Shown here: positions 1 through 7,585 of the stretch, one piece after another | How the letters are laid out: each line of letters begins with the position of its first letter | How positions within the stretch are numbered: position 1 is the first letter of the stretch | Source: Bacteroidales bacterium | GTDB lineage: Bacteria > Bacteroidota > Bacteroidia > Bacteroidales > Dysgonomonadaceae | Reading direction: 5' to 3' | Assembly: GCA_012728155.1 (NCBI GenBank) | Contig: JAAYFR010000036.1 | Coordinates: 1-11,531 of the forward strand | Length of the DNA stretch: 11,531 bases | Notes under the pieces: model-generated | Database searches by the model: none | What the model saw: only the letters and a program-made list of their open reading frames with translations | What the model was told of the DNA's origin: nothing | Program-made: the position numbers and the translations under genes

Positions 1-356
1 CAAAGAATGTCAAAGAGCATGTTGAAAGCGCGGCGGATCTGACCACCGATGATTCAACTTCTTACACTAAATTGAAAGAGCATGTCCACTCGCACACTGC
101 ATCCGTTGTTACACACGAGGAGCTGCCGAACGTGCTGCCTTGGGTACACACCGCGATCAGCAATGCCAAACTACAGATCTTGGGCGTGTATTACAAGGTA
201 AAACCCGAATATTTTTAATACTACCTCAATCAGTTCTGTTACAAGTTCAATAGGCGTTACTTCGGCGAAAACCAGTTTGACAGGCTCTTGATAGCCGCCG
301 TATCGTATGCGCCTGATTTCAAATCAAGAATTTACAATAGGAATTATTGCGGATAA
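1..356 (+). pseudogene. IS1595-family transposase, C-terminal part with an in-frame stop
   Basis: The frame (codons starting at position 3) reads the C-terminal half of an ISXO2/IS1595-like transposase. It includes TTDDSTSY, holding the family's second catalytic Asp, and PWVHTAISNAK, the third catalytic region. An in-frame TAA at 216-218 follows KPEYF. The same frame then continues with typical family C-terminal sequence (YYLNQFCYKFNRRYFGENQF...) to a second TAA at 354-356. The stop therefore interrupts a frame that is otherwise conserved, most simply a CAA (Gln) to TAA change, since this family usually has a residue such as Gln at that place (family recollection). The right-hand copy has the same stop. 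The N-terminal half is outside the window, so whether this copy also has the internal deletion of the right copy is unknown. Confidence 0.85.
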
Positions 357-360
357 TCAT
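1..360 (+). mobile_element. IS1595-family insertion sequence, 3' part (left copy, cut by window edge)
   Basis: Positions 1-362 align without gaps to 11030-11391 of the right-hand IS copy, with five substitutions (at 131, 215, 251, 298 and 344). Similarity stops just after GGATAATCAT, which is the outer end of the right inverted repeat in the other copy; one or two further identical A residues may be chance. The element is in the same orientation as the right copy. Its 5' half lies outside the window, so whether it is complete is unknown. The flank on the right is the interrupted fsr gene. Confidence 0.88.
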
Positions 361-362
361 AA

Positions 363-923
363 AAGGTAATCACCTCATTGGTTATACTACTCTTCCTCGT
401 TTTCTCCAAGTATTTTTATATGGCGAGTATAACAAGTTATTTCACTTTCTTCCTGATTGAGAAATTCAATGTCTCCATACAACATTCGCAGTTATACCTG
501 TTCATTTTCCTCGCGGCCGTGGCTGCAGGAACAGTTTCCGGCGGACCGTTGGGAGACCGTTTTGGAAGAAAATATATAATCTGGTTTTCAATACTCGGCG
601 CGGCACCTTTTGCTCTTTTAATGCCTCACGTTGGTCTTTGGGCGACCATTGTCTTTGCCGTGCTTGTAGGATTGATTCATTCATCTGCTTTTTCGGCCAT
701 ATTGGTATATGCCACCGATCTTGTTCCGGGGAAAGTGGGAATGATCGCCGGACTACTCTTTGGATTCGCCTTCGGGATGGGAGGTATTGCTTCCGCATTT
801 TGGGGGTGGCTGGCCGATAAAGCAACCATTGAATTTGTATTTAATATCTGCGCTTACTTGCCCCTAATAGGAATTATAACAGTTTTTCTTCCGAATATCG
901 AAGGTAGAAGAAATAAAACCTAA
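363..923 (+). pseudogene. fsr: Fosmidomycin-resistance-type MFS transporter (Fsr), 5'-truncated by the IS
   Basis: The reading frame resembles the C-terminal half of E. coli Fsr, an inner-membrane MFS drug exporter. Shared stretches include FSKYFYMASI-SYFTF, AVAAGTVSGGPLGDRFGRKY, SAFSAILVYA-(D/E)L-PG, GMIAGLLFGFAFGMGGIASA and the ending FLPN. GGPLGDRFGRKY is the MFS motif-A repeat of the second domain. Six hydrophobic segments remain, corresponding to TM7-TM12. The homologous frame begins at Lys 363-365 (KVITSLVILLF), two bases after the IS end. A full protein is about 400 residues, so TM1-TM6 and the original start are missing. A TTG at 378 or the in-frame ATG at 420 could in theory start a 6-TM fragment, but I see no promoter or start signal there. 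It converges with the RND operon. The homology and truncation are clear; loss of function is inferred. Confidence 0.88.
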
Positions 924-1106
924 CACCAAGACAAACTCAAAATAGCGATTGAAATCCCTCAAAATCGACCGGCAAAAGATGGAACGAATGATGGAGTTCA
1001 AATATATTTTATTCAGACTCTTCTTGTTCGAGAAATCGGCTCCGGAATCCGCCTCGTCGGATCACTTCCTCGCTGTTCCAGACAAAAGCTCGGGGGCTCA
1101 CACACG
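924..1106. other. Intergenic gap between convergent fsr remnant and efflux operon
   Basis: This 183-base stretch lies between two convergent stops, so terminators for both sides would be expected. I see only a short hairpin, ATCCG/CGGAT with a 6-base loop at 1047-1062, without a T-run on either strand. An open frame at 949-1155 has no recognisable protein character. Nothing here can be assigned with confidence. Confidence 0.4.
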
Positions 1107-1424
1107 TCATTCAACCGGTTTTACCACGGTGTACTCCTCTATTCCCCACATGTAGGCTGCGACAAGTTCACTGTTGTTGAACGCTGCCGCATTCATCTTA
1201 TTGATTTCTCCGATCAACCCCTTTGCTTTCATCGGATCAACCTCCTGCACAATAATGGCAGAGTTGTAACCCGGCCATACGGCGGTATTTTGCCGGGGTT
1301 CTCCCCACCGGCTCATGGCTGTCACCTGTTCTATTACCTGATAATCGGCATACTCCATTTCATTGAGCAAAAGTGTCAGGGTTTCCAGCATACTTACGTT
1401 ACATGTAATATAGATAAACTTCAT
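1107..1424 (-). CDS. PG0541-like transporter-associated protein, PII/CutA-like fold
   Basis: A 105-residue cytoplasmic protein with no signal peptide or membrane segment, encoded last in the RND efflux operon. The pattern suits the ferredoxin-like fold of the PII superfamily: beta1 KFIYITCN (2-9), a helix at about 10-24, beta2 YADYQVIEQV (25-34), a T-loop-like stretch with the GEPR..T..WPGYN pattern (41-54), beta3 SAIIVQEV (55-62), a helix from 63 to about 92, then a last strand EEYTVV. Bacteroidales RND operons with the order OMP, adaptor, pump often end with a gene of this kind (PG0538-PG0541 in Porphyromonas gingivalis), hence the family name. Its function is not established; PII relatives bind nucleotides or other small ligands and regulate partner proteins, so modulation of the pump is an inference. 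The start ATG follows AT-rich sequence 75 bp after the pump stop. Confidence 0.75.
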   Translation of the reverse strand: MKFIYITCNVSMLETLTLLLNEMEYADYQVIEQVTAMSRWGEPRQNTAVWPGYNSAIIVQEVDPMKAKGLIGEINKMNAAAFNNSELVAAYMWGIEEYTVVKPVE

Positions 1425-1451
1425 TTTAAAACTATGATTAATGTTTATAGC

Positions 1452-1478
1452 GGGAGGCGCAATCTTTCATCGCCCCCC
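1452..1478 (-). promoter_or_regulatory. Strong GC-rich hairpin between pump gene and PII-like gene
   Basis: On the plus strand the arms are GGGAGGCG (1452-1459) and CGCCCCCC (1471-1478). In the minus-strand mRNA they pair over 8 bases, with one G-U pair and an 11-base loop. No U-run follows, so it is not a canonical intrinsic terminator. It may instead be an RNA-processing or stability element, or an attenuator lowering expression of the distal gene. The C-run at 1473-1479 is seven bases long. The structure is read by eye; the role is inferred. Confidence 0.5.
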
Positions 1479-1499
1479 CACTACAAAAACAATGAGTGA

Positions 1500-4400
1500 T
1501 TAATTTGTCCTATTCTCTTCTGTTTTATCTGTTCCCTTGCCCAACCGTACCGAGATACGATCCTCTATCAATGTACGGTGATAGAGCGCCGTATACATGG
1601 TGGGAACCAGTATCAGGGTGGTGAGCACCGACACGAACAGTCCGCCAATAATCGTGACACCCAGCGGGGCGTACATCTCTTTTCCCATTCCTGTACTGAG
1701 AGCCATGGGCAACATACCGAGAATGGTGGTAAGCGAGGTCATCAGTACGGGGCGAAGACGCGAGCGACCGGCCTCCATCACGGCATCACGAAGAGAATAG
1801 TTCCGTTTACGCAGCATATTGGTATAGTCGACCAGCACGATTCCGTTATTCACTACAATCCCTACAAGCATGATTAGTCCGATGAAGGTGACAACGCTTA
1901 ACGTGATATCGGTGATAAAAAACGCCAGGATAACCCCCACAAGGATAAAGGGAATGGCAAAAAGAATGATAAAGGGGTCTTTAAACGATTCAAATTGCGC
2001 CGCCATCACCATATACACAAGAGCTATACCCAAAAAGAAAATCAGATAGAGCGATTGAAATGATGAAGACTGGTCATCTACCTGTCCACCGATTTCAACG
2101 GTTATGCCCTCCGGGACGGTGGTTTCATCGATCAACTGCTGGGCTAGCCGGGTAGCTTCACCTAGGGAGATATCGTTCAAATTGGCGACAGTTTTCACAT
2201 ATCTCTGTTGTGACAGGCGCTGTATCTCAATCGGACCGCTCTCTTCCACAATATCGGCAACCGACGAGAGGGGTATCTGTTGCCCCAGCAGGTTGGTAAT
2301 CTGCATTTCACGGAGTTTCGACACTTCATTGCGGTACTCCGGCGCATATTGTATCACCACACTGTAATCGTTTCCCTCTTCGGTAAACTCACCCGACTCG
2401 GTACCGTACAGATTCTGTCGTACCTGCATCCCCACCATGGCAACATTTAATGCCATCTGTGATGCTTTCTCCTTATCGACCCGCACCTGTACCTCTAACT
2501 TGCCGGGATCAACAGTGGTTGAGACATCGGTAAACGATTTCTCGGCAATCATTTTTTTCTCAAAATCAAGAGCCACTGCTTTGATTTTATCCAGATCATT
2601 TCCGGAAACAATAATTTCGATGGGTTTTTTATTTCCCGTTACGGCAGTAGCCAGGGCGCTCCCTCCCTGTATACTTACTGCCTCTATTTGCGGGATCGCT
2701 TCCACCCGCTGACGAATAGATTCGGCCACTTCGGCGGCAGAGCGACTCCGTTGCTCAACCGGCACAAGGTGACAAAGTACCGTCCCTACATTTTTACCTT
2801 CTTTGAAACCTACGGTTGTAAGCGCCCCGTCACGTGTCTGACCTGAGATAGACGCGATAGCGCCGTCGGCTATTTCAGGTATTTCGTCGAGCATAATTTT
2901 TAATATCTGCTGCCCGACGCTGTCTGTTTGATTTGCCGCCGTTCCTACTTCGGTTTCGAACACCACGGATACCGTTCCCGCATCAAAATCGGGAATATAG
3001 TCGGTACCTATTCGTTTGCCTAACCACATCGTTAACACAAAAACAAGCAGTGCCACGGCCAACGTCATGCCTTTATGAAAAACCGCCCATCCCAGTACCC
3101 GTTTGTACCCGTCTTCGATCCGGTTGAATATCTTTTCACTGGCAGTATAGAGTTTAGAACGGCGCTGTTCTTCCTTATCGCGAGGAGCCCTCTTCAGCAA
3201 CTTCGACGAAAGCATGGGAGTGAGTGTAAGCGCCGCAAAGAGCGACATGGTCATGCAGACGACCGTAAGAATGGCAAGCTGTTTAAACATGATTCCTACA
3301 ATCCCCCCCATAAAAAGGAGCGGGAGAAATACCACCAGCGTTGTTGCCGTTGATGCAATAATAGCCATGCCCATCTCCGAAGTTCCAAAGATAGCCGCCT
3401 GTTTGGGATCGGCTCCCTTTTCGATATGCTGAGTGATATTTTCGAGTACCACGATCGCGTTATCCACCACCATTCCTATGGCAATCACGAGCGACATCAA
3501 CGAAAATATGTTGATGGTATAGTTCATGACATACATCGCTATGAATGCGGAAATAAGAGATACCGGCATGGTGATGAAAACAATGAAGCTCGATTTCCAC
3601 TCACGCAGGAACATAAGGACAACCAACGTTACAAAGACAAGGGCGTACCATATAGAAGAGGTGAGGTTCCTGATGGAACCGGTAATGATCTCTTCCGAGC
3701 TGAGTATCTCGTTCACCCGGATATCTGCAGGCAGTTGCTGCTCAAGCTCTGCCATCTTCGCACGGACGGCATCCACCACCTCCACGGTATTGGCTCCCGA
3801 CTGTTTCTGTACCATCAAGGCCACTCCTTCGCCGATGTGATTACGGGCAAACGATTCTTTTTCCTTGAACGTATCCTCGATGTTGGCCACATCTCTCAAC
3901 CGTACAACCTGACCGTTGAACGCTTTCAACACCGTATTGCCTATTTCATCCACCGATTCGAATTTCCCGGGCACACGCACAGAGAAATCGTACACACCCA
4001 GATTGATATTTCCCGCGGGGATATTGATGTTATTGGCTTTAAGCATTGTAGATATCTGCGATGTTGACAGTCCGTATGCCTTCATCTGTTGCGGATTGAT
4101 ATTTACTTTTATCTCACGTTCGGGTTGTCCCAAATAAAGCACTGTCCCCACTCCTTCCACTTTGCGCAGGGCAGAGGCGATATCTTCCTCCACAATATGC
4201 TCGATACCGTTGTAATGGGCATCGGCATTGATGGCATACGCCAGAACCGGCATCATCGAGGAGTTGATCTTGTAGATAATGGGTTGTTGTGCTGCTGCCG
4301 GCAGTCGATTCTTTCCCAACTCTATCAGGTCGCGCGCATTGTTTGCCGCGGAGGTCACATCACCTCCCCATTCATAACTGAGTTGAATGAATGAGACGTT

Positions 4401-4658
4401 CTCTTTCGATGTCGATTTGATTTCCGTCAAACGCTCTGCGGCAGAGAGCACGGTTTCCAATGGCTTGGTGACCTGTTCCTCTACCTCGTTGGCCGAAGCT
4501 CCGGGATATACGGTGATCACTGTCACGGAAGGGAACTCCATTTCCGGCATCAGGTCAAGCGGCAACATCTTGAGCGATACGATTCCCAGCAGGATTATTG
4601 CTATGAACAGCATGGCGGTTGCCACAGGTCTTTTCACACCTATTTCGGGTAATTTCAT
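1500..4658 (-). CDS. RND efflux pump inner-membrane transporter (AcrB/HAE1-like)
   Basis: The 1052 residues match the AcrB/MexB family length of about 1050. It is the proton-driven inner-membrane subunit of a tripartite pump that exports substrates through the adaptor and TolC-like channel. Visible features are TM1 at 11-30, the N-terminal porter domain with YPGASANEVEEQVTKPLE (51-68), a TM2-TM6 block from about 335 to 490, a second porter domain from about 550 to 865, and TM8-TM12 from about 870 to 1028. In TM4 the motif is GMVVDNAIVVLEN: D399 matches AcrB Asp407, but the Asp408 position is Asn400. In TM10 GIVVNNGIVLVDY has Asn937 where AcrB has Lys940. This single-Asp arrangement occurs in other RND branches and still looks transport-competent. 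The start (MKLPEIGVKRPVATAM) is typical of the family. It lies 47 bp after the adaptor gene. Substrate cannot be told from sequence; organic compounds are more likely than metals. Confidence 0.95.
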   Translation of the reverse strand: MKLPEIGVKRPVATAMLFIAIILLGIVSLKMLPLDLMPEMEFPSVTVITVYPGASANEVEEQVTKPLETVLSAAERLTEIKSTSKENVSFIQLSYEWGGDVTSAANNARDLIELGKNRLPAAAQQPIIYKINSSMMPVLAYAINADAHYNGIEHIVEEDIASALRKVEGVGTVLYLGQPEREIKVNINPQQMKAYGLSTSQISTMLKANNINIPAGNINLGVYDFSVRVPGKFESVDEIGNTVLKAFNGQVVRLRDVANIEDTFKEKESFARNHIGEGVALMVQKQSGANTVEVVDAVRAKMAELEQQLPADIRVNEILSSEEIITGSIRNLTSSIWYALVFVTLVVLMFLREWKSSFIVFITMPVSLISAFIAMYVMNYTINIFSLMSLVIAIGMVVDNAIVVLENITQHIEKGADPKQAAIFGTSEMGMAIIASTATTLVVFLPLLFMGGIVGIMFKQLAILTVVCMTMSLFAALTLTPMLSSKLLKRAPRDKEEQRRSKLYTASEKIFNRIEDGYKRVLGWAVFHKGMTLAVALLVFVLTMWLGKRIGTDYIPDFDAGTVSVVFETEVGTAANQTDSVGQQILKIMLDEIPEIADGAIASISGQTRDGALTTVGFKEGKNVGTVLCHLVPVEQRSRSAAEVAESIRQRVEAIPQIEAVSIQGGSALATAVTGNKKPIEIIVSGNDLDKIKAVALDFEKKMIAEKSFTDVSTTVDPGKLEVQVRVDKEKASQMALNVAMVGMQVRQNLYGTESGEFTEEGNDYSVVIQYAPEYRNEVSKLREMQITNLLGQQIPLSSVADIVEESGPIEIQRLSQQRYVKTVANLNDISLGEATRLAQQLIDETTVPEGITVEIGGQVDDQSSSFQSLYLIFFLGIALVYMVMAAQFESFKDPFIILFAIPFILVGVILAFFITDITLSVVTFIGLIMLVGIVVNNGIVLVDYTNMLRKRNYSLRDAVMEAGRSRLRPVLMTSLTTILGMLPMALSTGMGKEMYAPLGVTIIGGLFVSVLTTLILVPTMYTALYHRTLIEDRISVRLGKGTDKTEENRTN

Positions 4659-4705
4659 TTGTATATATTGTTTATAAGATGATCAAAAGCAGGATAAACT
4701 CCCTG

Positions 4706-5773
4706 TTATTTATTCACTATTTCAATAGGCGAACCGTCGTCCAATTTATTTTTCCCATCGACAACCACATATTCATCGGCACTGATTTCGGGAATCCGGA
4801 TAAGGTTCCCTTTTGATTCGCCACGAGTGACTTTCCGGCGGGTGACCCGGTTCTGGTCGACGACCATAAAGAGATAGTTTTCGCCCGTTCCCTGTTGCCT
4901 GTACAGGGCATTTACGGGGACAAACACGCCGGTTGTCTGCGGCATGGAGATCGAAACCCTGCCGAACATACCCGGTTTCAATTTCATTTCCCTGTTGGTA
5001 ATGGTAACCTCTACCATGGCGGTACGGGTCACCGACGACAGGACAGGTGAAATATAGCTCACTTTCCCTGAAACGGGTTCATCCGGATAAGCATCAAATA
5101 CCACATCCGCATGTTGTCCCCGGCTGATGGAGTTAATCTCTTTTTCGTTCACTTCAATAATTATTTTCAGCGGATTGAGCTGGCGTATGGTAAGTATACC
5201 GCTCTGCATTTTCAGGTCGGAGCTTACCGAAGGAACAAAAGTATAATTCTCTCCCTCCTGCACCGTTATATCGGTTAATACTCCCCCGAAAGGAGCGGTA
5301 ATAGAGGTATTCTTCTTCAGCATATTTACTTTGGTTTGCGAAGCGTCGAACTTGGCCTTCATATGGTCGTAGTCCATCACGCTCACGCTCTCTTTTTCTT
5401 TCAGGCGGCTTATCCGTTCAAAATCCTTGCGAATCGCTTCCAATTCAATTTGTGCCTGAATCAGCATTTCGTCCGACATCTCGGCTATCACGGCTCCTTC
5501 CGGGACATAACTGCCCTTGGAGAAGTGAATCTTCTCCACCCGTCCCGGGATAGAAGCTCCGAGAGCAGCTTCCCTGTTTGCTTCGGCCGTACCTGTAAAA
5601 TTCAGCACGGGAATATACTCCATCTCTTTCGCAACATGCACAGTGACTTTTGTCGCAGTTGCCAGACTTTTTGCGGAATGACCGCTGTTCTCTGTCGTTT
5701 TTGTACTGCATCCGCCCGCAAAAATGGCGAGCAAACAGGTTGTGTAAGCTATTTTATTTGTCAGTTGCATCAT
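4706..5773 (-). CDS. RND periplasmic adaptor (membrane fusion) lipoprotein
   Basis: A 355-residue HlyD/AcrA-type adaptor that bridges the RND pump and the TolC-like channel. The N-terminus has a lipoprotein signal ending at a plausible lipobox, FAGGC, with Cys22 as the likely lipidated residue. The first lipoyl half-motif is at about 71-100 (GASIPGRVEKIHFSKGSYVPEG). A short alpha-helical hairpin spans about 101-155. The second lipoyl half is at 157-179 (SITAPFGGVLTDITVQEGENY). Beta-barrel and membrane-proximal domains follow, with LKPGMFGRVSI at 265-275. It sits 42 bp after the TolC-like gene and 47 bp before the pump gene in one transcription direction. The start is MM; either Met could be used. 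At 355 residues it is somewhat shorter than AcrA (~397), consistent with a short hairpin domain. Confidence 0.93.
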   Translation of the reverse strand: MMQLTNKIAYTTCLLAIFAGGCSTKTTENSGHSAKSLATATKVTVHVAKEMEYIPVLNFTGTAEANREAALGASIPGRVEKIHFSKGSYVPEGAVIAEMSDEMLIQAQIELEAIRKDFERISRLKEKESVSVMDYDHMKAKFDASQTKVNMLKKNTSITAPFGGVLTDITVQEGENYTFVPSVSSDLKMQSGILTIRQLNPLKIIIEVNEKEINSISRGQHADVVFDAYPDEPVSGKVSYISPVLSSVTRTAMVEVTITNREMKLKPGMFGRVSISMPQTTGVFVPVNALYRQQGTGENYLFMVVDQNRVTRRKVTRGESKGNLIRIPEISADEYVVVDGKNKLDDGSPIEIVNK

Positions 5774-5815
5774 TGTATTGTAATGTATATTTTTTGTTTA
5801 AAATGTAAGTAAGTC

Positions 5816-7327
5816 TCAATAAAGGTGATTGTAAATCTCGCCTGTCGATTTATCCAGTTCCAGAAGTGTTGTCCTCATCTCCACAAGCGCGTCGATATGT
5901 TCCGAGGAGGCATTCTCCCATTGCAGTTGGGCTTCAAGCAATTCAGTCAGGCGGCTCCGGCCTTCCATCAGGTTCTCTTTTGCCATGCGCATATTTTCTT
6001 CAGCCTGCTTCCTGGAAAGCCCGGTCATCTCCGCTTTTTTCAATGCCTCACTGTATCGATAGCGATTCTGGCGAATTTGCAGGTCAATCATTTCGCGGGC
6101 TTCATTGAGTTCAAGCTGTACATTCTCCATCTTCAGCTTCGCGGCATGGAGATCATGTCGGCGTTCACCCCAGGTAAAAATAGGTATCGAGACCATTACT
6201 CCCACACTCCAATTTCCCCCGAACTCACTTCTCAATCCATTGTAGGGATTAGGATTCATCCATCCATACCCCCCGGTAAGCGCCACATCGGGCATAAATT
6301 TGGAACGTTCGATATTTCTTTTCGACTCCATGATGGCGGCCTTCTCCTTCAGCATGGTTATCTCTGCCCGGTTATCGGGAGAGATTTCCTGATAGAAAGA
6401 AGCCGGCATGGAAAGTGGAGGCTTTTCCATATTATCCGGATCGACCTCTATCTCGCTCTCTTCCATCCCGATAATCTGTGCCAGCGCCATTTTTGAGAGC
6501 GCACATCCGTTTTCGGCCTGCAATGTTTTCAGTTTTGCTTCGTTTTGTTTTACCTGGGCTTTCAACACATCATTCCGCGTAATGATACCTTCGGCATACA
6601 TATTCCCGAGATCGGTGACCAGCCTGTCGAGCAACGCTTCATAAGCATTTGCCAGCTTCAATTTCTCCTGTAGTGACACCACACGCCAAAAAGCTTCGTC
6701 GGTCTTGGCCACGACCTCCGCCCGGGTCAGTACCTCCTTCTCTTTGGCAATATTTTCGGCTCGCCTGGCAATGTGGTTTGCTTCCGTAATTTTAAAACCC
6801 GTAAAGATTGGCTGGGTAACGGTAAAACGGGCATAATAACTGTTCTTATGGTCAAAAACAAGTTTATCGGCCGGCAGCATCGTATAATTCCTGAAGATGG
6901 GATTCCCCGCCTGATCGACCATGGGCGCCCCTGTTTGAGGATTAATGACAAGCGTATTCATAGCCGTTTCAGGATCCCTTAATGCTTCCGGGTTAAATCT
7001 CCCCGTTGCGGGATCAATAGTATTGAACGGTACTACCGGAAGGAACAGGTCATTCTCCAGCGGTTGAAGAGCCTTGCCTGTACGTAACCATGCCCCTCCG
7101 AAACTTACTTTGGGAAGATATTGTGTTTGCACAGATTTTCTGGCATGGGTGGCTGTCTGCATCTCGTTTTGTGCGATACGAATTTCCCTGTTCTGCTTAA
7201 GCGCCATCATACGGCACTCGTCGAGCGAGAGTTTTTGCTGTGCAGAGAGAGGGAATACAAAGAGTGTGAACAGTGTCAATAAACAGGTAAATTGCTGTTT
7301 GTCTGGATTCATAATTCTCATTTTCAT
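5816..7327 (-). CDS. TolC-like outer-membrane efflux protein
   Basis: A 503-residue outer-membrane channel of the TolC/OEP family, first gene of the efflux operon. An N-terminal signal peptide has hydrophobic core LLTLFTLFVFPL and likely cleavage near SAQ-Q (about residue 29/30). Two OEP repeats follow. The first starts LSLDECRMMALKQNREIRIA and contains TQPIFTGFKITEANHIARRAEN. The second contains SIPIFTWGERRHDLHAAKLKMENVQLELNEAREMIDLQIRQNRYRY. Both carry the long alpha-helical, alanine- and glutamate-rich stretches of the periplasmic tunnel. Between about residues 84 and 158 there is an extra segment rich in Asn, Pro and Gly (DPATGRFNPE, NPQTGAP, QAGNPIFRN), placed where the first surface-exposed loop lies; similar insertions occur in Bacteroidota TolC proteins (family recollection). 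Start candidates are Met1, Met3 and Met6; Met1 lies about 27 bases after the -7 box. No lipobox cysteine is seen. Confidence 0.92.
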   Translation of the reverse strand: MKMRIMNPDKQQFTCLLTLFTLFVFPLSAQQKLSLDECRMMALKQNREIRIAQNEMQTATHARKSVQTQYLPKVSFGGAWLRTGKALQPLENDLFLPVVPFNTIDPATGRFNPEALRDPETAMNTLVINPQTGAPMVDQAGNPIFRNYTMLPADKLVFDHKNSYYARFTVTQPIFTGFKITEANHIARRAENIAKEKEVLTRAEVVAKTDEAFWRVVSLQEKLKLANAYEALLDRLVTDLGNMYAEGIITRNDVLKAQVKQNEAKLKTLQAENGCALSKMALAQIIGMEESEIEVDPDNMEKPPLSMPASFYQEISPDNRAEITMLKEKAAIMESKRNIERSKFMPDVALTGGYGWMNPNPYNGLRSEFGGNWSVGVMVSIPIFTWGERRHDLHAAKLKMENVQLELNEAREMIDLQIRQNRYRYSEALKKAEMTGLSRKQAEENMRMAKENLMEGRSRLTELLEAQLQWENASSEHIDALVEMRTTLLELDKSTGEIYNHLY

Positions 7328-7353
7328 CTGTTTTCATTCTACATTTACGGCTG

Positions 7354-7361
7354 CAAAATTA
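7354..7361 (-). promoter_or_regulatory. Bacteroidota -7 promoter element for the efflux operon
   Basis: On the minus strand the sequence is TAATTTTG, an exact fit to the Bacteroidota -7 consensus TAnnTTTG, about 27 bases before the ATG of the TolC-like gene. A TTTG -33 element at the ideal spacing is not evident; TTTC lies about 24 bases upstream. It sits in the 258-base gap after the response-regulator gene, suggesting the pump operon can be transcribed independently of the two-component genes. Confidence 0.45.
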
Positions 7362-7585
7362 TGAATCAACAGCTGACCCTGTTTTGAAAAAAATACTGAG
7401 CTGGAAAAATTGAATCTTTAAACGACAATAACGTGTTTTAAAGCGATTTCAGGAAAACGTGACAGGGATACGGAGGCGACAATCAATATTTCTGGCTGGG
7501 AACAGCCAAAGGCAACAGCAGGCTCTTCCGGCAAGAGGAGTCGAGCGGTATTTATAACAAGAAAGATAAGGAGGTAAGAAAAAGC

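Noticed and set aside
378..923. Treating the Fsr fragment as an intact 181-residue MFS gene starting at TTG 378
   Set aside because: The homology continues upstream of the TTG right to the IS end, six of twelve helices are absent, and no start signal or promoter is visible.
949..1155. Plus-strand frame of 68 codons between fsr and the PII-like gene
   Set aside because: It overlaps the 3' end of the PII-like gene on the other strand and shows no domain or signal; its start is a rare codon without support.
3426..4067. 213-codon plus-strand frame inside the RND gene
   Set aside because: It is antisense to a fully conserved AcrB-type coding sequence and has the His/Arg/Tyr-rich composition of a shadow frame.
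7375..7585. LytTR-type direct repeats upstream of the efflux promoter
   Set aside because: GTT-centred words near 7425-7436 do not fit the consensus well and lack the expected spacing.
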